DNA from: Mesorhizobium qingshengii
GTDB lineage: Bacteria > Pseudomonadota > Alphaproteobacteria > Rhizobiales > Rhizobiaceae
DNA length: 64,000 nt
Direction of reading: 5' to 3'
NCBI RefSeq assembly: GCF_900103325.1
Contig: NZ_FMXM01000011.1
Coordinates: 165,764 to 229,763 of the forward strand
In this document: positions 8,401 through 15,145 of the stretch, in pieces
Position numbering within the stretch: position 1 is the stretch's first letter
How the letters are laid out: each line of letters starts with the position of its first letter
Program-made: the position numbers and the translations under genes
Notes under the pieces: model-generated
Database searches by the model: none
Told to the model about the DNA's origin: nothing
Seen by the model: the letters and a program-made list of their open reading frames with translations, nothing else

Positions 8401-9415
8401 CAGTGGCAAGTCGGTCGATGCGATGGTGGCGGCGTTGTCCGGCTCCGGCACGGCGACGCTGAAGAGTTTGCGAGTCGCCGGTGTCAATCCCGATGCGTTC
8501 AGCGCGTTCCTTGCCAAGGCGGATGCGATCGGGCGCGACATCGACGCGGCCAAGACAGCCGGCTTCGCGCCGCAGATCGCCGCCGATGGCAGCTTTGCCG
8601 CGAAGGATAGCGACGTTGCCTTCACGGTTGCCGGCGGCACGCTGAGGGTGCCGCCGATCAGCCTGGAGAATCCGGCGGCGACCTTGTCCGCCGACATCAC
8701 GGCGGATCTCAACACCAGCACGGTTTCGGCCAAGGGAGCAGTCACTTATCGGCCCGGCGACGAGGCGCTGGTCGGCTCCGAGCCGATCGTGAATTTCACC
8801 GCCGAGGGGCCGATCGGCGCCGTGAAACGGCAGTTCGACAGCGAGCCGCTGGCGCAGTTCCTGACCCAGCGCGCGCTGGAAAAGGAGCAGCAGCGCGTCG
8901 AGGCGATGCAGGCCGCGCTGCTCGAAAAGCAGCGGCTGCGGCGCGAAGTGCGCTACTACGCGGCGCTGCAGGACGCGCGCGACAAGGCCGCCGAGGAACT
9001 GCGCAAGCAGGAGGAAGCAGCGCGCCTGAAAGCCGAAGCCGACGCCAAGGCCAAGGCTGAAGCGGACGCTCGGGCCCAGGCTGAAGCGGAGGCAAAGGCG
9101 AAGGCCGATGCGGAAGCCAAGGCCAAGGCGGACGCGGATGCCAAAGCAAAGGCGGATGCGGACGCGAAGGCCGCGGCCGAGCAACAGGCCGCCGACGAAG
9201 CGGCCAAGGCGCAGGCCGAGCAGGATCGCCAGAAGGCGGAAGAGGCGATGCGCACTGCGCAAGAAAAGGCAAGGCTCGAGGCCGAGCGCAAGGCCGCGGA
9301 ACAGGCACCGAAGGTCGAGCGAGTGCCGCTGCCGGAGGCCAACGACAATCCGCCGCCGGCGAAGCCGAAGCCCAATCCGTTCACGATCGACAATCTGTTG
9401 AAGTCGTTGCAGTAG
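5468..9415 (+). CDS. AsmA-family envelope protein with a long Ala/Lys-rich C-terminal tail
   Basis: A 1315-residue protein. The N-terminus has one membrane anchor (LFVIFGGLFVLVLCAALVGP) followed by the AsmA start motif (FIDWTGYRAEFEREASAILG). The large middle is the repetitive beta-rich AsmA/TamB-like body, seen in proteins thought to bridge inner and outer membranes and move phospholipid. From about residue 1135 the chain becomes a charged helix; residues about 1190-1285 are a TolA-like run of A/K/D/E repeats (AEADAKAKA-type units). It ends in a proline-rich segment and NPFTIDNLLKSLQ. The start has GGAGCTG directly upstream. The tail makes it longer than usual AsmA proteins. Substrate not known. 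Confidence 0.87.
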   Translation: MLARLFVIFGGLFVLVLCAALVGPYFIDWTGYRAEFEREASAILGRKVTVQGDATARLLPFPSVTFSNVAVAGGPGGQPAMTVETFSMDAELAPFLRGEVLIFDMRLVRPKATIDIADDGTVDWAIRPSSPFDLNQISIEKLTVTEGQIELRHAAGGRSHLMSEINSTISAKSLAGPWRMDGTLRLDGLRTAIAASTGKAEGSGQMRLRLKADPDAYPLVIETDGNAGIVNGAAVYSGQFKISGADKNSAGRNSAELRGTDGETVKVSAGKPDPGFRLNGKFSLDHQKLGVDEFRFETGPLDNPYTADGKASVDLGLKPSFAIEASGAQVQFDEAVGAEAGAGLTLDQRIAGLEQALLDLPKPTIPGTVEVKLPAVVAGDTTVRDVHLSAEPTDGGWAVKSLAATLPGRTTLEASGMLSVEDHFGFTGSLLLAVAQPSGFAAWLSKDVDEAIRRLPAAGFKAKVDLSERRQAFSDLELILGKAKFSGRIDSSQPDDAKPSVLMRLEGGELDVDGLAAFASIFVSDKGTNRFSDRDLDFQIKAGPVSAGGLTADTVDTALRLRDGLLEIDRLSVGGLAGASISATGRVKDFPASPTGKLDASVVAVDLKPLIDVAAQHYPDNAVLKGLASRASAYPELFQDSRIDLVASAADNGDGTTGLAVSGQGKAGGSAFSASLSGKGALDGLLDAPVTLTFNARNPDATALLALYGLPALPLGMLGEASTDISAKGTLGGGLATSFSLAGNDFKAGFEGTIADTPQGPTAKGKLSLDAADIEPWLMTTGIGLPGMGAGMSTSLTAQGDYGNGLLVLDGLSGAINEAAVSGDVNVDVKDGVPHLAGALVLDELDFDPMAVALFGDSAFLVDKGAKGGAWPAAPFSQKSSLPFTAELDLTAAALAAGPFAAAYDAAFSLKLDQEGIRVSDLKAKFLGGALTGLFELKNTDGTGLFTGQMKLAGADLANVLPDAGISGNGDFSTTLSTSGKSVDAMVAALSGSGTATLKSLRVAGVNPDAFSAFLAKADAIGRDIDAAKTAGFAPQIAADGSFAAKDSDVAFTVAGGTLRVPPISLENPAATLSADITADLNTSTVSAKGAVTYRPGDEALVGSEPIVNFTAEGPIGAVKRQFDSEPLAQFLTQRALEKEQQRVEAMQAALLEKQRLRREVRYYAALQDARDKAAEELRKQEEAARLKAEADAKAKAEADARAQAEAEAKAKADAEAKAKADADAKAKADADAKAAAEQQAADEAAKAQAEQDRQKAEEAMRTAQEKARLEAERKAAEQAPKVERVPLPEANDNPPPAKPKPNPFTIDNLLKSLQ
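9025..9260 (+). repeat. Degenerate tandem repeat coding the TolA-like tail
   Basis: Within the AsmA-like gene the DNA is a run of imperfect short units of the type GCCAAGGCSGAYGCG, coding repeated Ala-Lys-Ala-Asp/Glu-Ala. The bias is visible at the DNA level and is expected to be length-variable between strains. Confidence 0.7.
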
Positions 9416-9448
9416 CGCGGACTGCTGCCATCGGGCAGAACAATCGCT

Positions 9449-10330
9449 TCACAGGATGGACATTTCGGCGCCGTCCGCGACGTAGCGGGCGTGTCGAAAA
9501 TCGCGGATGGTCAAGAGCTTGCCGGCCTGCCATCCCAGCAGCAGGAAATAGGATGGCCGCGCCGCCGCATCGTCGCGATCGCGGACAAGGACCGCCGGCT
9601 TGGCTTCGACAAACCCCGGCACCAAACGCCAATCCTGGACCCTGGAATAATTGTGGAAGTAGGTGCCGACTTCCTTGCGCCCGGCGAGCCGCGTCCTGGC
9701 CACCAGTTCCAGTCGCACTTCGTCCGCCAGCATGTCGCGCACCGCGTCGAAATCGCGAGCGTTGAAGCGATCGACGTAGGCGTCGAGCATCTGACGTTCA
9801 GCCGCACTGAGCCTGGGAGGCGGACGGTCGTCGGGCTCATCGGCGAGCTGGCGCAGCCGGCCGCGGCCTCGGTGCAGCGCCGCCTTGATGGCCGGGATGC
9901 TGGTGTCGAGGACAGTGCCGATCTCCTGCAGCGAATAGCCCAGAACGTCCATCATGATGACGCTGCTTCGTTGCGTGACGGGAAGGCGCATGAAGGTATG
10001 CAGGCCGGCGGCCGCGGCCTGACGGTCGACGGTGGGGTTTGCCGGGTCGACGATCATGTCCGGATCCTCATCGGAAAAGGTCTTTTCACGGGCGCGACGG
10101 CGCAGGAAATCAAGAGCCGCATTGTGCGCGATGCTGAACAGCCAGCCTTCGGGATTGGCGATCGGGCCGGCGTCGGGTAAAGCCTCGACCGCCTTGGCCA
10201 GGGCCTCCTGCAACACGTCCTCGCCATCGACGACCGAGCCCGTCATGCGGGCGCAGTAGCGGTGCAATTTGGGGCGCATTTCGCCGAACAGGCGATCAAA
10301 GGGCTCGCGGATTTCGCCGGGGATGCTCAT
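9449..10330 (-). CDS. ECF-type RNA polymerase sigma factor with SnoaL-like C-terminal domain
   Basis: A 293-residue protein. Sigma region 2 is at about residues 15-85 (LHRYCARMTGSVVDGEDVLQEALAKA, then GWLFSIAHNAALDFLRRRAR). Sigma region 4 is at about 115-165 (LPVTQRSSVIMMDVLGYSLQEIG). The last 115 residues form a SnoaL/NTF2-like domain (YVDRFNARDFDAVRDMLADEVRLEL). This is the arrangement of SigJ/ECF41- and ECF56-like factors, which have no classical anti-sigma and are controlled by their own tail. The WLPEP and DGGGR motifs of ECF41 are not visible. A 101-aa gene lies 25 bp upstream on the same strand, apparently in one operon. No membrane anti-sigma gene is adjacent. Confidence 0.88.
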   Translation of the reverse strand: MSIPGEIREPFDRLFGEMRPKLHRYCARMTGSVVDGEDVLQEALAKAVEALPDAGPIANPEGWLFSIAHNAALDFLRRRAREKTFSDEDPDMIVDPANPTVDRQAAAAGLHTFMRLPVTQRSSVIMMDVLGYSLQEIGTVLDTSIPAIKAALHRGRGRLRQLADEPDDRPPPRLSAAERQMLDAYVDRFNARDFDAVRDMLADEVRLELVARTRLAGRKEVGTYFHNYSRVQDWRLVPGFVEAKPAVLVRDRDDAAARPSYFLLLGWQAGKLLTIRDFRHARYVADGAEMSIL

Positions 10331-10355
10331 GCGCCTGCCGTTTTTTGATCCGCGA

Positions 10356-10661
10356 CTACTCGTCCAACATCCGATAATGGCCCACCACGGTCATCTCCGC
10401 GCGATGCGGACGTTCGCTGCAGCGATCCCTGATACCGTTCTGAAAGGCCTCGAATGCCGCCAGCCCGGTGATGATGTCGGCATGGGCCTCGGTTTCCGTC
10501 TCGACCAGATGCACAAAAGTGCCGTCGTCGGATCGCCAGGTCATATAGCGAACGCCGTCCGGCGATTTGTCCCGCAGCTCCTGGAAGACGGCCTTGACCA
10601 GCCGCTCGTTCTCGTCGGCCCGCTCCGGCTTCGTCTTGTAGCGTATCAGGTGGTGTTTCAT
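10356..10661 (-). CDS. Small protein of the ABM/dimeric ferredoxin-like type, sigma-factor partner
   Basis: A 101-residue protein (MKHHLIRYKTKPERADENER). The pattern of an N-terminal strand, long helix (LVKAVFQELRDKSPDGVRY), strand (FVHLVET) and further helix (AFEAFQNGIRDRC) suggests a small alpha/beta-barrel (ABM-like) fold. There is no signal peptide. It precedes the ECF sigma gene by 25 bp and probably forms an operon with it, in the position where ECF41-type factors usually have an oxidoreductase- or decarboxylase-type gene. A role as sensor, target enzyme or partner of the sigma factor is possible but not shown. Confidence 0.75.
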   Translation of the reverse strand: MKHHLIRYKTKPERADENERLVKAVFQELRDKSPDGVRYMTWRSDDGTFVHLVETETEAHADIITGLAAFEAFQNGIRDRCSERPHRAEMTVVGHYRMLDE

Positions 10662-10783
10662 CTCGGTTGTTCCTTTGGGTGCCCTGCGCCTTGAAGGCTG
10701 CTCATCTTCGAGACGTTATCGTGAGGCCAAAGGATTCGGGCACCGGAAAATAATTCGTGTCACACCGCAAAGACGCTGGAGCG

Positions 10784-11215
10784 TCACTCGCTGACGAGCA
10801 GGCGCTTCAACATCGGTTCGATGCGTGAAAGCTCGTCGAGATGCGCGGCCGACAGCTCGGCCAGGCAATCGTCGGCGCGCTCGGTCAGCCGCAGCAGCAC
10901 GCGGCGATGGTCGTCCTTGTCCTGATCCCGCGCGACCAGTCCTGCCTCGCTGAGACGGTTGACCAGCTCGACGGCGCTGTGATGGCGGATGCGCAGGCGC
11001 TCCGCCAGATCGCCAATCGCCACCGGTCCGCCGCCCGGGAAACCCTTGATCGCCAGCAGGGCCTGGTGCTGGCGTGGCGTCAGGCCGGCATCTTCCGCCT
11101 GCAACTGGCTGAATTCGAGGAAACGGCGGATCAGGTAGCGAAACTCGGACAGCCGCTGGTAGTCGGACTGCTTGATGGCGGGGCGTGGTTTCTGCGGCTG
11201 CGTCATACCCGACAT
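10784..11215 (-). CDS. MarR-family transcriptional regulator
   Basis: A 143-residue protein with a typical winged helix (LTPRQHQALLAIKGFPGGGP, then GDLAERLRIRHHSAVELVNR) and the wing sequence ARDQDKDDHRRVLLRLTE, where the DxR motif of MarR is seen. Flanking helices would form the dimer interface. It is divergent from the ClC gene. A perfect 6-3-6 palindrome at 11274-11288 in the gap is a fair operator candidate. It may therefore control the ClC transporter as well as itself. The inducing ligand is unknown. Confidence 0.88.
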   Translation of the reverse strand: MSGMTQPQKPRPAIKQSDYQRLSEFRYLIRRFLEFSQLQAEDAGLTPRQHQALLAIKGFPGGGPVAIGDLAERLRIRHHSAVELVNRLSEAGLVARDQDKDDHRRVLLRLTERADDCLAELSAAHLDELSRIEPMLKRLLVSE

Positions 11216-11273
11216 TTGTTCGTTTTCGGCGAAAGCTCAAACGGATTTCGAGCGAAACCGGCTTGAATATTTA

Positions 11274-11288
11274 TATCGTGTTACGATA
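11274..11288. promoter_or_regulatory. Candidate MarR operator between marR-like and clc genes
   Basis: TATCGT-GTT-ACGATA is a perfect inverted repeat. It lies inside the spacer of a plausible plus-strand promoter (TTGAAT at 11263-11268, then a weak -10 near 11286-11292) reading toward the ClC gene. Position and symmetry fit a MarR dimer site; binding itself is inferred. Confidence 0.5.
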
Positions 11289-11366
11289 CATAGCCGCCGA
11301 CAACCCGGCTGGCCGCTTCGGCCGTGCCGCATATCCAGATCCGGCCGCCGCCAGAAAGCCACCCCC

Positions 11367-13169
11367 ATGAAGACCAATCACCCAAATCCCGGCCATCTCA
11401 GGGATTTCACCACCGATGCCAGGGTGCTGTTCATCGCGGCAATAGCCGTCGTGGTCGCCACGGCGGGCCTGTTTGCCGGCATCGGGCTTTTGAAGCTGAT
11501 CCGTCTGGCCACCAACATTGCCTATTTCGGCCAGTTCTCGCTCGCCGATTTGAAGCTGCGGGACACGCCGCTCGGGCTTGCCGCCGTCATCGTCCCGGTG
11601 ATCGGCGCGCTGATCATCGGCCTGATGGCGCGCTTCGGCAGCGAGAAGATACGCGGCCACGGCATTCCCGAGGCCATCGAGGCGATCCTGCTCGGGCGCT
11701 CCAAGCTCGACGCCAAGGTTGCGATCCTGAAGCCGCTGTCGTCGGCGATCTCGATCGGCTCCGGCGGCCCATTCGGCGCCGAGGGTCCGATCATCATGAC
11801 CGGCGGGGCGATCGGCTCGCTGATCGCGCAGATGCTGCCGGTCAGCGACAATGAACGCAAGACGCTGCTGGTGGCGGGTGCGGCGGCGGGCATGACCACG
11901 GTGTTCGGGACACCGATCGCCGCCATCATGCTGGCGGTCGAACTGCTGCTCTTCGAATGGACGCCGCGCAGCTTCATTCCCGTGGCTGTGGCGGCAATCA
12001 TTGCCGAGGTGGAGCGCACTATGCTGCACTTGCCTGGCCCCATCTTTCCGTTCCAGGGCGGTATGGAGGTCTCCTTTGTCGGCCTTGCCGGCTGGGCCTC
12101 GATCGGTGTCGCGGCCGGGCTGTTGTCGGGGCTGCTGACGCAGATGGTCTATGCCTGCGAGGACGGCTTCCAGAAGCTGCCCATCCACTGGATGTGGTGG
12201 CCAATGATTGGCGGTCTGGTGGTCGGCATAGGCGGGCTGATCGAACCGCAGGCGCTCGGCGTCGGTTATGACAACATCGCCGACATGCTGGATGGCCGCA
12301 CTGTCGCCACCGCGGCGCTCATCCTCTTGGTGGTGAAGGCCATCATCTGGTCGGTTGCACTCGGCTCGGGAACATCCGGAGGCGTGCTGGCGCCGCTGCT
12401 GATCATGGGCGGTGCGATGGGGGCGGTGCTCGCCGGCGTTCTGCCGGCGGCGGATCCGGGCTTCTGGGCGCTTCTGGCGATGGCCGCCACGATGGGCGGT
12501 ACGATGCGGGCGCCGCTGACCGCAACCTTCTTTGCCGTCGAACTGACCGGCAATACGCACATGCTGGTGCCGCTGATCGCGGCCTGTGCCGCGGCGCACG
12601 CGGTCACAGTGCTGCTGATGAAGCGTTCGATCCTGACCGAGAAGATCGCCAGAAGGGGACACCATCTGGTTCGCGAGTATCGCGTCGATCCTTTCGCCCT
12701 GACAAGGGTGCGCGAGGTGATGACCTCCGAGGTCGAGAGTGTGCCGGCGACGATGACGCTGCACGGCGCCGCGGCATTCCTGACCGCGCCGGAAACGCGG
12801 CATCCGAGCTTTCCGGTGGTCGACGAGAACGGCCATGTGCTCGGCCTCATCGACCCGCCGGCGATCCTGCGCTGGAGACGCGCCGGCACCCACCGCACCA
12901 CGACGCTTGGCGAGTTGCTGGCCGGCAGCAAGGTCACGCTGGCCTATCCGGATGAGTATCTGGAAGGTCTCTCCGACAAATTGCTGATGGCCAATGTGTC
13001 CCATCTGCCCGTCGTCACCCGTGAAGGCTTGCAGCTGGTCGGCTATGTCGGCTGGAAGGATCTAATGCGCGTGCGGTCCAGGAAACAGGCCGAGGAGCGC
13101 GACCGCTCGGCCTTGCTTGGCTTCGGCACCAGACGCAGGAAAAAGGAAGAGGCGGCCGAGAGCCTCTAG
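11367..13169 (+). CDS. ClC-family chloride channel/antiporter with CBS domains
   Basis: A 600-residue membrane protein with about ten hydrophobic helices in residues 15-425. The filter motif GSGGPFGAEGP (131-141) contains Glu139 at the position of the gating glutamate, so a Cl-/H+ exchanger rather than a passive channel is likely. A second filter element is GSGTSGGVLAPLLIMGGAMG. Residues about 445-570 are a pair of CBS domains (VREVMTSEVESVPATMTLHG), usually nucleotide-sensing. The start at 11367 (MKTNHPNPGH) is chosen because earlier in-frame codons overlap the promoter and MarR gene. Its last 4 bases overlap the convergent ribbon-helix-helix gene. Confidence 0.9.
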   Translation: MKTNHPNPGHLRDFTTDARVLFIAAIAVVVATAGLFAGIGLLKLIRLATNIAYFGQFSLADLKLRDTPLGLAAVIVPVIGALIIGLMARFGSEKIRGHGIPEAIEAILLGRSKLDAKVAILKPLSSAISIGSGGPFGAEGPIIMTGGAIGSLIAQMLPVSDNERKTLLVAGAAAGMTTVFGTPIAAIMLAVELLLFEWTPRSFIPVAVAAIIAEVERTMLHLPGPIFPFQGGMEVSFVGLAGWASIGVAAGLLSGLLTQMVYACEDGFQKLPIHWMWWPMIGGLVVGIGGLIEPQALGVGYDNIADMLDGRTVATAALILLVVKAIIWSVALGSGTSGGVLAPLLIMGGAMGAVLAGVLPAADPGFWALLAMAATMGGTMRAPLTATFFAVELTGNTHMLVPLIAACAAAHAVTVLLMKRSILTEKIARRGHHLVREYRVDPFALTRVREVMTSEVESVPATMTLHGAAAFLTAPETRHPSFPVVDENGHVLGLIDPPAILRWRRAGTHRTTTLGELLAGSKVTLAYPDEYLEGLSDKLLMANVSHLPVVTREGLQLVGYVGWKDLMRVRSRKQAEERDRSALLGFGTRRRKKEEAAESL

Positions 13170-13396
13170 CTCAAGGAGCTGGTTCCGCGCTTCGCCCACT
13201 CCAGGACATGGAGCCGGAGAGCCGAGGACAGGTTGGTGTCGCGGGGCCGCGTTTCGTCCACTTCGGCGACAAGGGCGGCGAGCGTCAGCTTTCTGGTCGC
13301 CGCGATCGCCACGAGATCGTCATAGAAGGGTTTCTCGAGCGAATAGCTGGTGCGGTGGCCGCGAATGGTCACCGAACGCTTTTCGACCGCGCTCAC
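13166..13396 (-). CDS. Ribbon-helix-helix domain protein (RHH_4 type)
   Basis: A 76-residue protein matching the short alphaproteobacterial ribbon-helix-helix family: KRSVTIRGHRTSYSLEKPFY, followed by LVAIAATRKLTLAALVAEVD and an R-x-x-NLSSALRLHVLEW ending. It is the last gene of a three-gene minus-strand set after sspB and a DUF4169 gene, overlapping the latter by 4 bp. This order recurs in many rhizobia. A DNA-binding role is likely from the fold, but the targets are unknown. Confidence 0.85.
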   Translation of the reverse strand: MSAVEKRSVTIRGHRTSYSLEKPFYDDLVAIAATRKLTLAALVAEVDETRPRDTNLSSALRLHVLEWAKRGTSSLS

Positions 13397-13590
13397 CGTT
13401 CGCTCGGTTCGCCGGGCTTTTCACGGCGGTGGCCGGCAACGAATTTGTCGCTCTTGTCGGCGATCAGGCGGTCGCGCTGCTTCTCTGCCTTGGAACGGCC
13501 ATGCAATGCCCGGTTCTGTTCGGCGACTCGCACCTTCTCGTCCCGCGCCTTCTGCTTGCGGGCCTGGCGAAGATTGACGATGTCGGCCAC
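13393..13590 (-). CDS. DUF4169 family small basic protein
   Basis: A 65-residue, highly charged protein (MADIVNLRQARKQKARDEKV) that matches the DUF4169 pattern: N-terminal ADIVNLRxARKxKAR followed by RxxHGRSKAEK. It is predicted to be a single helix or disordered. It lies between sspB (17 bp upstream) and the RHH gene (4-bp overlap), a conserved neighbourhood. Function unknown. Confidence 0.85.
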   Translation of the reverse strand: MADIVNLRQARKQKARDEKVRVAEQNRALHGRSKAEKQRDRLIADKSDKFVAGHRREKPGEPSER

Positions 13591-13607
13591 AGCGCGAACC
13601 CGCGGGC

Positions 13608-14147
13608 CTATTTCTTGCGGAAGGCGTCGAGCGAGACCACATCGGCGCCCTTGGTGGCGGCGTCGGCGGCGGCCGGCTTCTTCTCCGGCTCGGCGGCGGC
13701 TTTCTTCTCGGCTTTCGGCTTTTTCTCGGAAACGATGGTCAGCGGCTCGGGCGGCGCTTGAGCGGCAGGCTCGTCGGCCGCCACGACATCGGTCTTGACG
13801 TCGAACTCGAGTTCGAAATTGACCGACGGATCGTAGAAACCGCGCACGGCCGAGAACGGGATTTCGAGTTTCTCAGGCACGTCGGAGAAGGACAGGCCGA
13901 CTTCGAAGCCGGTGTCGGTCACCTTGAGGTCCCAATACTGGAACTGGATGACGATGGTCATCTGCTCCGGATAACGCTCGCGCAGCCGCGAAGACACGCG
14001 CACGCCCGGTGCACCGGTCAGAAAGGTGATGAAGAAGTGATGGTTGCCGGGGAGGCCGGTGCGCGCGACCTCGGCCAGGACCTTGCGCATGACGCCGCGC
14101 AACGCCTCCTGGGCCAGAATGTCGTAGCGGATGTGGTCGTCGGCCAT
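13608..14147 (-). CDS. sspB: SspB-family ClpXP adaptor
   Basis: A 179-residue protein. Residues 1-115 are the SspB substrate-binding domain (IRYDILAQEALRGVMRKVLA, then HHFFITFLTGAPGVRVS and FQYWDLKVTDTGFEVGLSFS). A long Ala/Lys/Glu/Pro linker follows, and the C-terminus ADVVSLDAFRKK resembles the short ClpX-binding tail of alphaproteobacterial SspB. The protein should deliver ssrA-tagged and other substrates to ClpXP. The tmRNA gene that makes such tags lies about 2.7 kb away in this window. First gene of the SspB-DUF4169-RHH set. Confidence 0.9.
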   Translation of the reverse strand: MADDHIRYDILAQEALRGVMRKVLAEVARTGLPGNHHFFITFLTGAPGVRVSSRLRERYPEQMTIVIQFQYWDLKVTDTGFEVGLSFSDVPEKLEIPFSAVRGFYDPSVNFELEFDVKTDVVAADEPAAQAPPEPLTIVSEKKPKAEKKAAAEPEKKPAAADAATKGADVVSLDAFRKK

Positions 14148-14266
14148 GTGGCGGTCGGGTTCCGTTGAATCGTCCGCATAGCTGTAATCAAGCTTGAGGG
14201 CGGCGTAAACCTGATATAGATCGCCGTCGCGCCGAAGCGAGGACTATTGCCGACGATTTTGATCGC

Positions 14267-14956
14267 TCAGGCGCTGGCAAGAGCGCTTTGCTTTTCCACC
14301 GAGGCCACGGACCGGCGCTTGCCAAAGGCGCGCAGGAAGGTGCGCACGCCATTGGTCGCGGATTGCAGCACTTCATCCTCGCGCGGCGTGCCGCCGAGCA
14401 TGAAGGTGGTCTGCAGTTCGGCATTGACGAGGCCGAGGAACTGGCGCGCCGCCACGTCTGGATCCTCGATCGCGAGGTACCCGCCATAGGCGAGGCGGGC
14501 GAAGCGGGCGGCGATTGCCGGCCATGTTCGACCTGGCCCCTGTTCGCGCCACTCGGCAAACAGTTCGGGATAGCGTTCGCCTTCCGTCTGGATCAGCTTG
14601 CGCAGGAATTTTCCATCGCGATTGCAGATGCAGTTCTGGTTCAGGCGCACGGCAAAGCCGATCAGATCAGCCTCGAGATCCTTCGGCTGGTCGGGGAAGG
14701 TGGCGATGGTGGCGAAGATGCCGGCATTGCAGCGCTCGGTGAGGTCGCGCACCACGGCAACGAACAGTTTTTCCTTGTCGCCGTGATGGTTGTAGATGGT
14801 CTGGCGCGAGACCCCGGCTTCGGCGGCGATCAGATCGATGTTGGCGCCGGCGAAGCCTTCGCGGCAGAACACCCCTGCGGCGGCATCGACGATCGACAGG
14901 CGCTTGGCCTCGTGGCCGCGTGGCGGGAAAGTGTCAGGAGAAACGCTCAGTCTCAT
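14267..14956 (-). CDS. TetR-family repressor
   Basis: A 229-residue protein with an N-terminal helix-turn-helix (RLSIVDAAAGVFCREGFAGA, then IAAEAGVSRQTIYNHHGDKE) and a C-terminal ligand domain of the AcrR C-terminal type. It is divergent from a Bcr/CflA drug exporter. The 189-bp gap holds a perfect palindrome that overlaps the promoters of both genes, so it probably represses both and is released by an exported compound. The ligand is unknown. Confidence 0.9.
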   Translation of the reverse strand: MRLSVSPDTFPPRGHEAKRLSIVDAAAGVFCREGFAGANIDLIAAEAGVSRQTIYNHHGDKEKLFVAVVRDLTERCNAGIFATIATFPDQPKDLEADLIGFAVRLNQNCICNRDGKFLRKLIQTEGERYPELFAEWREQGPGRTWPAIAARFARLAYGGYLAIEDPDVAARQFLGLVNAELQTTFMLGGTPREDEVLQSATNGVRTFLRAFGKRRSVASVEKQSALASA

Positions 14957-14960
14957 GAAA

Positions 14961-15005
14961 AACTATATAGAGGTGATTGACGATTTAGACAAGAGTGTCT
15001 AATTT
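14961..15005. promoter_or_regulatory. Divergent promoters sharing one TetR operator
   Basis: The operator TTAGACA-AGAG-TGTCTAA (14985-15002) is a perfect 7-bp inverted repeat. On the plus strand TTGACG (14977-14982), 17 bp and TAATTT (15000-15005) form a promoter for the efflux gene, with the operator across the spacer and -10. On the minus strand TTGTCT, 17 bp and TATATA form the tetR promoter, with the operator covering the -35. One dimer could thus block both. Confidence 0.68.
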
Positions 15006-15145
15006 TGTGGACACGAAACAAAGAGATTTCGGCCCGGAGAGACGAATAGAATTCGCTCCTGGAGAGTCGGATTCTCGTGGGATGGAACGTCCTAGGGTTA
15101 GACGTCGCCTGGCGGCGGCAACCAGATTCGAAAGAAGCCTTTATC

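Noticed and set aside
6017..9262. Long minus-strand frames (433 and 470 codons) opposite the AsmA-like gene
   Set aside because: GC-rich codon bias opens antisense frames. The translations are rich in Arg, Gly and His with no domain, and the plus strand is a clear protein.
10758..10785. TGTCACA-N17-CGTC, close to the ECF41 promoter consensus, near the ECF sigma operon
   Set aside because: It points rightward into the antisense of the marR-like gene, not toward the sigma operon, the spacer is one base longer than the usual 16, and its CGTC is part of a GACGCT/AGCGTC palindrome at the marR-like stop.
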